Source: Centroberyx gerrardi
Lineage: Eukaryota > Chordata > Actinopteri > Beryciformes > Berycidae
Assembly: GCF_048128805.1 (NCBI RefSeq)
Contig: NC_136016.1
Location: 22,720,676 to 22,784,675, forward strand
Length of the DNA: 64,000 bases
Direction: 5' to 3'
Shown here: positions 12,812 to 23,400 of the stretch, piece by piece
How positions within the stretch are numbered: position 1 is the first letter of the stretch
Layout: the number at the start of each line of letters is the position of its first letter
The notes under the pieces: generated by a model
Seen by the model: only the letters and a program-made list of their open reading frames with translations
Databases searched by the model: none
What the model was told of the DNA's origin: nothing
Position numbers and translations under genes: made by a program

Positions 12812-12919
12812 AACTACAAAACCATCCTCACCTCCACGTGTCCTGTGCCCCCTGCCACCGGTCCTGGACGCACCGTGGCCCTGTGTGTCTTCCCGTTCTC
12901 TCCCGACACATCCTCCCAT
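2692..12919 (-). CDS. ubtd1: Ubiquitin domain-containing protein 1 (complete, 4 coding exons)
   Basis: Exons in order of transcription are 12832-12919, 4272-4499, 3585-3742 and 2692-2976, all with GT-AG borders and consistent phase (88, 228, 158 and 285 nt), giving 252 aa plus TGA. The start is fixed by the N-terminal [10 protein letters not shown], a myristoylation motif (Gly2) with a nearby Cys4. Residues about 30-125 form the conserved UBTD N-terminal domain ([20 protein letters not shown] and the GASITLPHG block). Residues 159 to about 230 form the ubiquitin-like fold, with [13 protein letters not shown]. From memory of the human protein (227 aa), the similarity favours UBTD1 over UBTD2, as does the MMS19 neighbour. 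The extra length is a Pro/Ser/Thr-rich tail. The family binds UBE2D-type E2 enzymes and has been linked to MDM2/p53 control. Intron 1 is 8.3 kb. Confidence 0.96.
3467..3556 (+). repeat. Fragment of a CGATTAAT-type MITE
   Basis: AGCTGTAACCAGCAAATGTT, then TTACTTGATAAACGACTAAA and ATAATCGATTAATTTTCTGT: reverse-complement match to 52555-52665. It lies 30 bases from the UBTD1 exon 3 donor. Confidence 0.6.
3585..4499 (-). CDS. ubtd1: UBTD1 exons 2 and 3: conserved N-terminal domain
   Basis: Exon 2 (4272-4499) begins after TTGCAG and encodes [20 protein letters not shown] through SITLPHG. Exon 3 (3585-3742) encodes [20 protein letters not shown] to KKEFQLK. The junction codon Gly is split one base plus two. 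The donor of exon 2 (GTCAGG) is followed almost at once by a CA run on the sense strand, the complement of the GT run at 4231-4258. A short dispersed repeat (3752-3880) sits just upstream of the exon 3 acceptor. Confidence 0.95.
3752..3880 (-). repeat. Dispersed repeat family J, copy 1
   Basis: Reverse-orientation match to sequences at 21607-21780 and 25284-25430. Shared landmarks are CATGCCAAA, CAGGGTGGAAAAGCCTCTGA-like text and GGGACACTAAAA. No terminal repeats were identified, so the element class is unknown. Confidence 0.6.
4024..4052. repeat. (GT)n microsatellite
   Basis: GT run with one CG interruption in UBTD1 intron 2. Confidence 0.9.
4231..4258. repeat. (GT)n microsatellite at the UBTD1 exon 2 donor
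   Basis: Fourteen GT units. On the UBTD1 sense strand this is a CA run that starts about 13 bases inside intron 2. Confidence 0.95.
4607..4870 (+). repeat. Dispersed repeat family K, copy 1
   Basis: Diverged match to 23970-24310, sharing GAGCGGTTTATTCAAACTCT, GGTGGCACCAAATAAC and GCTCATATTCA. A third, inverted copy lies at 57715-58290. No coding potential. Confidence 0.6.
4960..5600 (+). repeat. Composite of old dispersed repeats
   Basis: Left part (about 4965-5100) and right part (about 5540-5600) resemble the two ends of MITE family E, with CAAGGACCCCC-like text. The middle contains the common fish repeat text GTCTTTGGACTGTGGGAGG and a degenerate tRNA-like B box (GATTCAAACCCACAACC). It is probably an old element split by another insertion; the boundaries are uncertain. 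Confidence 0.45.
6721..6748. repeat. (CA)n microsatellite
   Basis: Fourteen AC units followed by GTACGTACGT. Confidence 0.95.
6835..7115 (+). mobile_element. hAT-like MITE family G, truncated copy 1
   Basis: Begins TAGGGCTGGGGGATATGG and shares GTTGAAATCAATATCACGAT with copies at 16112-16472 and 61311-61585. Its right end, which in the other copies carries CGATAATATTGAATT, is missing. Non-coding. Confidence 0.7.
7598..7938 (-). mobile_element. hAT-like MITE family C2, copy 1
   Basis: Terminal text TGGAGCTGAAC at the left and CAGCCCTA at the right form inverted repeats. Flanks AAGATGTA (7590-7597) and AAGCTGTA (7939-7946) match at 7 of 8 bases, as expected for an aged hAT target duplication. 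It is the reverse of the copy at 19482-19787 and distantly related to family C. Confidence 0.75.
8677..9272 (+). mobile_element. hAT-like MITE family A, full-length copy
   Basis: Starts CAGAGGTGGAGACTCGAGTC and ends CTTGGTCACACCTCTG, giving CAGAGGTG terminal repeats. The flanks GCTCCTAT and GGTCCAAT agree at 6 of 8 positions. Much of the inside is built of GACTTGA-type repeats. A nearly identical but left-truncated copy is at 30785-31310. The minus-strand open frame across it (9075-9593) is not a gene. Confidence 0.8.
10220..10710 (+). repeat. Dispersed repeat family L, copy 1
   Basis: Shares GAAGTTGATTCCAGCC, CAAAGCTTCCCA, AGACGACAGGAATAAAA, GGGGTCGATGAT and GAAAGGCAATACCAAAGCAG in order with 47060-47450, with indels. 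The element class is unknown. Confidence 0.65.
12757..12809. repeat. (CA)n microsatellite near the UBTD1 exon 1 donor
   Basis: Perfect run of 53 bases. On the UBTD1 sense strand it is a GT run starting about 22 bases into intron 1. Confidence 0.95.
12832..12919 (-). CDS. ubtd1: UBTD1 exon 1: myristoylated N-terminus
   Basis: ATG at 12917-12919 opens [10 protein letters not shown]; the exon encodes 29 residues plus one base and ends at GTGAGG. Gly2 and Cys4 form a typical dual-acylation start. The 20 residues after the motif are basic and glycine-rich and poorly conserved in the family. Two codons upstream of MGG the frame stays open, but the acylation motif decides the start. Confidence 0.93.
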
Positions 12920-14350
12920 GGTTAGCGGGCTGCAGGCTGTTTCCAGACGGCTCACTAGCTGAACAGGGGCCCCATCACAGAAGCCGACGACTGGCTAGAT
13001 CCTAGGAGAATGGGGTGCAGATCCAGGGTGCACGTCTGATAAACTCAATGGCAGCGAGAAACACGGAGGTTTTGGTGCTTACCAGCGCTAACCCTGTGCC
13101 GACGTGCTAGATAGGTAACTTAGTGGTTACTTGGCTAACGTTTGCTACCGTGACTATTACTGCAAATAGCGCTCGCCCGGAGTAAAAGAGTTCGCTAGCC
13201 AGACTACTAACCCATCAAAATATGTACGTGACAGTTGTTTATTTTCAACGCTAGGAGGTAACTAGCAGCAAGTCCATTGTCCAACTTGCCTGTTAAGCTA
13301 GTTGGAAATCTTGATGTCCAACAGTCCAAACAGTTCTGACTAGGAAGCTGAGTCGCGCACCTTCCCTGCTAACAAGCTAACAGGGCCAGCTAGCTAGCTA
13401 ACGTTAGTAAACACAAACTTCCGCGCACTCGCGATTATTTCCCAACGAACCGACTTTCTTCAAAACACGGCGTCAGCGGTGGCTGCAGTTTCCCGCAGTC
13501 CTCGGCGTGCCACTCCGAGCATTTGACGTTGTCTCCTCTGTTTTGTTTCTTTAAATCCCCCACTTCCCTCTCTGTTGGTGAAAGGTGGCTAGCGGCGGAG
13601 CTAACGCTAGCAAACCGACAACTTTTCACGCCTGCGCGTGCTCGAGGCGAGGTTTCGGGTTCTCTTACGTCACGACGGACAGCAACAGATTAAAAAAATA
13701 ATAATAATGTTTGATTTGGGTGGAAGCAGAGTGAGGGGTGAACTCTCATACGCGGATTACCATGGAACGAAATTTAATAAATACATCTGGAAATATAATG
13801 TTGCATTTTTTTCATTCATATCTTGGAAGTCATTGCTGCCTTTATGGTCTCCTCGTAATGTGGATGGAATTCGCGCATTCAAGTGCCTTTTGTCGGAAAT
13901 AATAACAAAACGGATTCAGTGACAAAAGTAGTTTTTGGTGGTTGTCGTTTTATTTTAGACACAAAGCGGCGCAGAACCATTTTGTGCTGAATGAAGAAAA
14001 TTAAGAGGAGACCATAGACATCTGGCATGTGTAACTGATGTTTTAATTAATTTCCTTGCCCTAAATTGCTGTATAGATCAATTTTACCATCGGTTGTTGA
14101 CATAGCTTGAGCTTCCATTCTTTTCCTAAACGTCACACCTCGGCAAATCGGAAATCACGATTTTGTCGCTTGTGTTTGACACTTTCAGATGACTCGTTCA
14201 TGTACACTCAATTTATAGTCGCCAGATTTCGGACAGCCCTGGAAGGCATCACAAGAAGTGAAATGTAATGCATTTTTCATTCAAAGATGCACGGAAAATA
14301 TATGAAATCCAAATTGCTTCCAGTGACCATAGTTTCTAATGGCTTTTAAA

Positions 14351-14354
<4 letters not shown>

Positions 14355-14417
<63 letters not shown>
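14355..14417. repeat. (TA)n microsatellite
   Basis: About 31 TA units followed by an A run. Perfectly self-complementary, prone to cruciform formation and length change; 107 bases upstream of the MMS19 ATG. Confidence 0.95.
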
Positions 14418-14423
<6 letters not shown>

Positions 14424-14490
14424 AAAAACATATTACTAAACACTGAAGTCTGAAACTGGAAAGCGTGTTTTGCGTTTATCGTAAACTTTT

Positions 14491-14502
14491 CGCGCATGCG
14501 CG
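14491..14502. promoter_or_regulatory. NRF1-type site upstream of MMS19
   Basis: CGCGCATGCGCG is a perfect palindrome matching the NRF1 consensus, 21 bases before the first MMS19 ATG. It probably lies in the core promoter or 5' UTR. NRF1 commonly drives TATA-less housekeeping genes. Confidence 0.7.
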
Positions 14503-14523
14503 TTCACTTGGAGCAACAGAGGC

Positions 14524-17500
14524 ATGATGGCTGCGGACAGTGCCTTGCTGCTGTCTCTGGTGGAAGAATTTGTGTCGGGACTGCAGGACAGCAGGGCCAA
14601 AGACACCGCGACAGGTAACTGGTCTCCAAAACATTTCCCTGAAGACTTTCCGCTGGTTTCTGCTTTGAAAAGGGACGTCGGCGAGGCTGTAAAAGCTGCT
14701 GCCTCAGTGATGCGCGGCGCTGCGCAACCCAGCATGACATAAGCTAGCTAAGTTAGCGCCACAACATCCTGTGTGCTGTTACAACCGCATGACACAAAAC
14801 ACACACTTTGCCGCTTTCCTGCTCAGTGTACCATCATATCAACACAAACTGGATGTATTCCTTGCATTATACGCTACCGTCAATCGAAAATATTGTGATT
14901 TATGATGCTAGTCTGCTAGTTTTGACCGCATGCTGCTTGCTAGCTGGCTGCTGTGTTTGCGCCCTTATGAAAGCATCTTGTCAATGAACTCTGTACCATG
15001 ACCCGACTAGTTACTACAGATAACTATTCCCACACTGTGTCCACAGGGTTCACCCTCGTTAATAGAAGCACACACACTCCCAATATTTCACAGTCAACAG
15101 CTTTTATTCAGACACAATGTGGAGCAGCGATTCTGAGACTTGACTTGGCTTTTCTTGAGTCTGCGTCAAATTGGCAAGTCAGTCGTTATTTTTAATAGGT
15201 TTAAAAAACAGTGGCATAGACTTCCTACACACAACAAAAAAGATAATCATCATCAGAAAGGGTAAAACAGTTTCAGTGGTGTCAGAAGTAGCCTACACAC
15301 CAGGCCCCACAGCAAATCACCAAAAGGGAATCTATTGACAATAAACACATGAAACATTCAATTGTAGCAGCAATTCATATATTCTAAACAGTTGAATATA
15401 GTCGTTACAACATAATGTGTCAGCAAAACCACCCAGATTGCCCCTAATCAGGTTGCTGGCGTCCCAACTGCAGCAGATATGAAAGTCATCTCAGTGTTAC
15501 AATTTGCTTTATCTTTGCTTGGCTACAGAAAGTAAATGTGCTTTTTTTTTCAGGGGTCAAAGATGGACAGTTTACAGTCCTGCAGCTGGTGGAGGCCCTG
15601 GGGTAAGGTGTCACCATCACACTCACATCAGTAACAGCGTCACCGCACTGTAACGTCGTTTTTCTTTCTTGCCAGTATGCTGCAGTGACATTTTGGTGGT
15701 GCTACATGTAAGATAAGGGAGGCGGTGGGAGTTTAGAGGTTAGAGAGGCAGGTTTGTGAGCTGAAGGTTGCTGGTTGGACTCCCCAGACCGCCTTTGAGC
15801 GCCTTTGAGCAAGGCACCGAATCCTGAAAGACTGTAGTTGTACTGGGCAGCTCCCAGGTGTGCATGTGTGTAACTGTATGGATCTTGAAGCATGGCGTTG
15901 CTGAAAAAGAGCGTACATGCTCAGCAGAGTTTCCCTGGATAAATTAAATGTTTCAAAAATCTAATTTGTCCCTCATAAATACATTATATACCCTTATATT
16001 CCCAGCCTGATTTGATTGAATATGATTGATTTCATACTGAGCTTTTTGAACTCCATGTTGTCTTCAACCACTGATCTGGAAGGCTGCAGAGACTGTAAGC
16101 CTCAATGTGATTAGAGCTGCCCAGTATAGTTGAAATCAATATCACGATAATCATAACAATTTTTACATTATCGATATATATCACGATATGGCTCACATAT
16201 GCAGAATCATATGTTAAATTATCGAATGAATGTTCATCCCATTGAACCGAATGGTAATGTCAGGTGTGATGTCAAACAAATGCTGAAATTGTCAAATAAT
16301 ATTCCTTAAAAATGCTTAATATCTCATTTTGTCCGTTTTTAAGTAAAATGTGCTTGTTATCATCAGTTCAGACAGCAGAATTGTGCATCACGATTTCCCC
16401 AAATCACCATATCATCACTATACGATTCCGCTGAAAGACGCTGAACGATAATATTGAATTGTGGCCCGGCTGTGAGTGTGATGGAAGCTGACAGTCTGTC
16501 CTCGCTGTGTCCTCTGCTGCAGACTGAGCCTCACCAGCTCCCAGCCTCACACCCGAGCCAGAGGAGTCCAGCTGCTCTCTCAGGTCTTACAGGAGTGCTA
16601 TGGAGAACTTTCTGAGAGCGAAGGTACGCCTCTTCTGGTTTACTGTGTTCTGTTCTGTTTTGTCTGTTCTGTTACCTCCCCGGTTCTGTCTCTGCTGTCA
16701 GTGTTGATGGAAGAATCCTCCCTCAGATGCTCTCACCCTGTTAGATCTCATCAATCTGTGATGTTCAATACTTTCCAGGAGTTATTTAGTGATGAAGTGT
16801 TGTAATTAGGGCTGCAACTAACGATTATTTTCATTGTCGATTATTTTCTCGATTAATCGATTAGTTGTTTGGTCTATAAAATGTCAGAAAATGGTGAAAA
16901 ATGTCGATCAGTGTTTCCCAAAGCCCAAGATGACGTCCTCAAATGTCTTGTTTTGTCCACAACCCAAAGATATTCAGTTTACTGTCATAGAGGAGTAAAG
17001 AAACCAGAAAATATTCACATTTAAGAAGCTGGAATCAGAGAATTTTGACTTATTTTTCTTAAAAAATTACTCAAACCGATTAATCGATTATCAAAATAGT
17101 TGGCAATTAATTTAATAGTTGACAACTAATCGACCAATCGATTAATCGTTGCAGCTCTAGTTGTAATTTACTTTTTGTGGTGAACCCACTTTCCCTCAAC
17201 CTGCCTCGTCTACTTCTACTTAAGTTAATTTCCTACGTTTCCCAGAATGCCTTTCGACAATGCCCAGAGAAGGGGTGTGAACTTGTGTGCTTTCAATCAA
17301 AAGTGGATGTATGGACATATTAAAACCTTACAAGCATGATCTTTCAGCTGTGGGTTATATGTGTCTTATGACTGTTCCCACCCCTTACCCAGAATTCAAC
17401 ATGTCTCTCTGCTGCATTGCATTCTGGTCTCTCTCCTGCTCCTGTGGGTGGAGAAATTGGTCTCTCTCCTCTTCTACGATGGATTTCTCCCTGTATGATT

Positions 17501-18750
17501 GTTGAACGTCTCTCGGTGCAAAATGGCGGCTCTAGAAAGAAGCCCTCGCTCTTTGATTCTGAGGGACTGACACCTGAAAAGCAGCAAAATAATTACAATA
17601 TTATTATTTGTCAGTATTGTGCATCCCCTACCCAGATGCAACATATTCCCATATAAAGTGAAATCTTATCAGCGTCTCTCTCTGTCTCTTCTCTCCGCAG
17701 TGGAAGTGCTCATCGCCTTCTATGAGAACAGGCTGAAGGACCATTATGTCATTACACCGTACGTCTTACAGGGGCTCAGAGCGCTGGTGAGTGACAAAAC
17801 ATCTGAAACTTCATTCATAAAGAACAGAGAGGGAAGACTTGCATAAGATTTAATCGATCGATATGTTTGTGTCTTATTTCGTGCTTGGTAGGTTTGAGAA
17901 ATGCAAATGATCAATATGGGTGTGTGTGTGTGTGTGTGTATGGTACAGGGTTATATAATATTTTTGAATTTTTCATTAGTTTTTATTTTTATATAGTTTT
18001 CTATTTTTATTTCAGTTCAGTGAAAATAGCCACAAAGTCTTTGCCCAAAATTCATTGTCTTTTTTTACACTTCACATAAACCAAAAGACAAGATAGTTTT
18101 TGTTTTTTTCACACAGTCTCATTTTCTTTTATTTGAGTTCATGGCAGTGTATTTTAACAGCTACTTTTCATCTTAGTTTTAAAGCCAGTTTACAATAATA
18201 ACCTTGGTAATTTGGTAATTTGTGTTGTCCCCCTTTTTTTTTTTCCCAGACTAAATGTACGGTGCTGCCGCCTGGCTCTGCTGTGTCCATGCTGAGGTCT
18301 CTGTTCCAGGACGTCCATGTTCAGGTGAGATTTGACACTGTGCCGCCTTGTGTAACAGCAAAGGTATTAAATCTTCACTAGGCAAGGCTTTCATGTAAAT
18401 ATAAACTTATCAGCCCAAAGGCTAATTTATAGTTCTGTGCCAAAGTTTCTCCTTACGCAAGACTGCAAGAACTGATTAGGTGAACATACTACTACTTTTT
18501 TTTTATATATATATATATATATATATTTGTTTTTCAGCCATTGTAAAGTGTCTTTAAGTGTCATGAAAAGGGCTTTATAAATAGGATGTATTGTTATTAT
18601 TATTAGTATTATTGTTATTATTATATGACTACAACAGTGGATCTGAATTAAATCCATTTGGTAAATCAGGATATAATATTGTCTATTTCCCAGCAGTGTG
18701 TGATTCACTTTCCTCTCCTCTGGACTGCCCGAGTGTAGCCTGGAGTCTTA

Positions 18751-18831
<81 letters not shown>

Positions 18832-19122
18832 CTGACCCCATTCCTTGGAGTCTGTGATGTACCTGTTCTGTCGCTTGGTCTTATCATCCCTTGTTTTTTT
18901 TTATCTGCGTCTGCATCCTCTGTGTTCTGTGAAGCACTTTTCTGTGTTTAAAAATGCTTTGTAGATAAATTTGACTTTACTGTAACGTTGCTAAACCGTG
19001 GCATTGTGGGTAAAGAGTTCATCTGAGTCTTGTCTGTCTGTCTTCCCCAGTCTCTGATGCTGGCAGAGAGAGCCTGCGTCTACAACATGCTCATCAACCT
19101 CATGGAGTCCAGAGAGGCTGGT

Positions 19123-19153
<31 letters not shown>

Positions 19154-19419
19154 GGATGTCTGGTCCTTAGTAGCTCAATAGGTAGAGCAAGGCACTAACC
19201 ACTTTAGTTAGGGGTTCAATTTCCTGAGAACCTGCTTACAGACCTGAATCAAATCAGAGTCTCTGCCTGTTGAACTCGTCCACAGAACTGAAGGGTTTGG
19301 GGGCGGACTTTGTGTTTGGCTTTGTCCAATCGATGGACGGGGAGCGGGATCCTCGCAACCTCCTATTGGCCTTCCAGATCGCCAAGAACATCATCAACAG
19401 AGGTTATGATCTAGGTGAG

Positions 19420-19462
<43 letters not shown>

Positions 19463-20424
19463 TTATCAAAATTTATCAGATTGGGCCTGAGCATAAAATC
19501 TAATTGCGATTATTTGACAGAATATTGCAGTTTTTTGAGCTTTAAAATTGAAAAGATTTTATTAAAAAAAAAATAGATTATTTGCAGGATTTACTGAGTT
19601 TGAGTCTGATGAAATGTTTTGATTCATGGACCAAAGATTACCTGCAGCTCTAAACCACTTTGTTCAGAAATCCAGTTTGGACGCTCCTCTCTCTGAAGCA
19701 ATGAATTGCCTCTGTCATTTGGAAATTTGCAGAAGTTCATATTGTGATTTTGAATTTTTTTTTTTTTGGATTAATTATTCAGCTCTAGTTCAGATGCCTT
19801 TCTGCACACCACTGTTGTAAAGTCTGTTATTGGAGCATTTTTGGCGTTTCTGTCAGCTTGAACCAGTCTGCCCTTTCTCTTCTGACCTCTGACCTCTGAC
19901 CTCTGACCTCTGTCATTAACAAGCTGCTTTCTCTGTAAACTCTACAGTCTGTAGTGTGAAAATCCCAGGAGGGCAGCAGTCTCTGAGCTGCTGAACCAAC
20001 AGTCAGACGCTCAAAGTCTCTTACATCACGCATCTTGCCCATTCTAATGTTTGGTCAAACAAAAAACTGAACCACTTCACCGTGTCTGCATGCTTTATAT
20101 ATTGAGTTGCTGCCACATGATTCGCTGTGTGGAGGAGAAGGCTATTTGTGTTAATGAGCAGGTGTACCTAATAAAGTGGCCGGTTGGTGTACATACAGCA
20201 TTTCTCTCTATCACCTTTTCTATTGCTTTCTCTGAATCTCTGTCTCTCTCTTGACTTTTTCTTTCTGTCACTCTCAAATCCACAATTTGAGAAGGTCACA
20301 TTCTCAGCCAGGTGGGCCTGAATCCACTGATCCTGCTGTTAATTTCCTGTCTGCTGTCGCAGGTAAATTCGCGGAGGAGCTGTTCGAAGTGACGTCCTGC
20401 TATTTCCCCATCGACTTCAGCCCC
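14524..20424 (+). CDS. mms19: MMS19 exons 1-8 (residues 1-221)
   Basis: Exons: 14524-14614, 15554-15602, 16523-16623, 17701-17786, 18250-18324, 19051-19120, 19286-19414, 20363-20424. They encode the acidic N-terminus and the first part of the N-terminal HEAT domain, up to CYFPIDFSP. The donor of exon 6 (GTAAGG) runs straight into a GT repeat and that of exon 7 (GTGAGA) into a CA repeat. Intron 3 holds a long dispersed repeat split by a hAT MITE. Confidence 0.96.
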
Positions 20425-23400
20425 GTAAGTCCCTGTTTACTCAGCTGCTGCCTGCCGAGACGAGAGCAGATGAAACCAGAGACGCGCGGCAGACAGAAAT
20501 GTCATCGCAAACTTCCTGTGACCTCAGAAAGCTCTGCAGAAAACAATAACAGCGCGGCCGTCTGCCCGTCTGCTTACGTCACAGAGGAACATAGCGATGT
20601 GATCGTCTGTTGACCGTCTGTAACAAACCAGCACATCGCTATCGTACTGCTGCTGATGAGATGCTGTGCAGGAAGTGGTTTTTGTTTGTCTGCGTGCGAC
20701 GCGATGACTGCAGCACTTCCTCACCACGCAATAATGAAACAAGCTCTTAAAATACCTTGTAGGTCGTTTGCATGTAGGTTAGACATGCTGACATCAGGCC
20801 TCCAAGTTGGTGGTTATTGTTTTATTGCATGTTTTTTTATTGCACAAGATTTTAATGTAAAAATACATTTGTCTTATCAGCCTGAATCACAAAGTGGGAC
20901 TGCAACAGAGAAGAGCGTCCAGTCACACTGTAGATTCTCCCTGTTTGACCAAATTAAATTCTGGTGTTGATACAAACTCACCAACGTTAGATCTTTTCCT
21001 CTCTTGTCCTCTCACTTAGTTTACTGACGGCATGTTTCAGTATTTCTGGGTACTGAAGTTCACATTGTTTTTGCTGCCGTTAGGAGCCGCCAATGTCCTA
21101 AGTTACCTTGTGAAGCTTTAATCTGAACATGAGTTTACTGATTTATCGATTAATGTAAATCACCAATATGCAAAAAGAATTGAACTTTTTTAAATTTCCA
21201 TGTGGAATAAGTTAGTATAACCAAACTACATTTCAGCATGTTATAGACTTAGTCCAGAGCCCAGATAATGCTGCATTATGGGTATTATTGGTCCCATTAT
21301 TAGACCTAACCAGCGACTCCAGCACACCTGTAAAGGCCAAACAAGTGAGGAAAGTAGGAAGTAGGAAACACAAGGCAGCAGCTTCACAATTTGCTCTGCA
21401 GGGAAAAACCAATAATTTCCTTAATTACAGCTTTGATAACAGTTAATCAAGCAGCAGTAGCTGGTATTACCTGGCTACGTAATAACAGAGAGCCAGCTAG
21501 CTTACCTAGCATGACTAACACTTACATGCTGCTGCACCTCATGTGCATCAAGCTGCATGGCTCTGGGATGTTTTTTTTTACTTCCTAGCTGTTGGTGTGT
21601 AGTGGATATTTTGCATTTTTTTCCATTTTCATGCCAAACAATTCCAAGTATTCAGAGTTTTCTTCTCATCAGGGTGGAAAAGCCTCTGAAACAGCATTCA
21701 GAGCATCACGGGACACTAAAACTCTCCACTGAAACCAGACTGATGAAAGTCTCTTAGTGTCAGCAGCTCTTTAAGACAGAGTTACCCACCACACCTGTTC
21801 ACTGGTAGAGGAAACTCTGGGAGACTTTACTACCTTTAAAATGAAGAATGAAGTTACCAAAAACATTATTGAGGAAATAACTGAATATGCAAATCGATGA
21901 ATTGACATTGTCGATGTGGACTAACAGTTGCAGCCCCAGCTGACTAACAGAAGGCTCTTAGGACAAACCTCGTCTTGTTTTGATTTATTTATTGCATGTG
22001 TGGAACATGTGCAAATGCATTCATGATGTATGTATACTTTTACATCTAACCCCCCCCCCCCCCCTTCTCCCCTCCCCAGCCCCCCAACGACCCCCATGGC
22101 ATCACCCAGGAGGAACTCATCCAGACACTGAGGGCCGTCCTCACTGGAACACCACGCTTCGCTGAGGTACGACTCTATAGGTTTACATCATTTTTTTTTT
22201 ACATTTTAGGCATTTGGCTGTAAGTCATGTATTTGTTTTGGATTTGAGTTTACTTATCAGGGCCAGTTTCGTAGACATGGAGGATGAAACCTGTTTACAA
22301 TTTTACTTGTTTAGGCATTCAGTGCTCACTCTTACCCAGAGGGACTTATGATAGAGAATAAGCTTCAATTTCTACATCACCAACATTACAAACAACCAAT
22401 AGTAGGAGTAAAGTGCTCTGAAAACAGATGCAAATGAAAATATTCCTGTGATCCTAGAATGGTCATGTCGAGGCAGAGTGGGCTAGAGGTCGGAGAAACT
22501 CTCCCACAACTGGAAGGTCACAGGTTCAATCCCCACAACAGCCAGTAACTCCCCATTAAGAGCCACATTTCTTGTTAAAGTGTCCTTGAGCAAGACACTG
22601 ATCCTGAATAAGTTGCTCAGGATAAAGGTGTCAGCGAAAGGCCTGAAGTCTAAGATAGAGAAGTGCCAGGCAAGGGAATATGGATGGGACAATATATGAA
22701 AATTCAATGAAAAAATGTGACAATCCGTATGTTGTGTCAGGAACATGAATGGTGATATCAGCTCCATGTTATCCTGCTGTAGTAATCACTAATGAGACTC
22801 TTGACCATCACAGTTTCACAAGCTCTCCATCCAAATTATATTATTGTCACTTTGCAAAGACATTTTTAAATTGTTGTTTACATTCTAGCAGCCAATGGCA
22901 TCGCTAGAAAGATTTGTGGCTCAGAAATAGAAACATATTTCTGCACAGTCAGACTTTGTCGTCACTGAACTTTTATCACATCGTATCGTGGCTGTATCAA
23001 ACCGCGCGAGAGGCAGGAAAGATGTTGTTTTAGTGTGTTTCTGTATGATGTGTGTTCACGTTCTGTTTCTCACTGGCCTCTTTCAGTTTCTGTTGCCTCT
23101 GATCATTGAGAAGCTGGACTCAGACGTTCAGAGTGCCAAGCTGGACTCGCTGCAGACTCTGGTGAGAAACTCCTTCACCCCGACTCGTCTCTCAAATCTT
23201 CCATATGTCTTCATCTGTCTTCTTTAAATAGTACGACAGCTAGTCTGCTAGTTAGGGAAGAAAGGTTTTGACCGAAGTCATTTGCCGGCTCATATCCTGG
23301 CTGGGAAAAATCTGTGTCGGGGGAATGTGAACGACACATGCATTTAGCGGCCTTGAGCAAGGCATTTAACCCGTAACTTCTCCACTGGAGACCAACAGTA

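Larger units (their letters stand above)
4500..12831 (-). other. UBTD1 intron 1 (8.3 kb)
   Basis: No exon was recognised inside this interval on either strand. It holds repeat copies (4607-4870, 4960-5600, 6835-7115, 7598-7938, 8677-9272, 10220-10710), a CA run at 6721-6748 and unique-looking sequence in between. Open frames such as the one at 7946-8302 lack recognisable motifs. Confidence 0.75.
13620..14523. promoter_or_regulatory. Head-to-head promoter region between UBTD1 and MMS19
   Basis: About 0.9 kb between the likely UBTD1 5' end (CpG-containing sequence near 13620) and the MMS19 start. A CRE-like TTACGTCAC lies at about 13665 and an NRF1-like TGCGCGTGC at about 13633. A strong NRF1 palindrome sits at 14491-14502. 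A long TA microsatellite (14355-14417) separates the two ends, so the two promoters may be separate rather than one shared core. Confidence 0.6.

Noticed and set aside
4272-12919. Assignment of the minus-strand gene to UBTD2
   Set aside because: The MGGCVG start resembles UBTD2, but the ubiquitin-like domain ([27 protein letters not shown]) and the MMS19 neighbour fit UBTD1.
17417-17656. Frame with a protein segment shared with 53392-53733
   Set aside because: The similarity reflects two copies of repeat I. The frame has no start conservation and no recognisable motif.
19158-19232. tRNA gene
   Set aside because: A and B boxes exist but the acceptor and anticodon stems do not pair.
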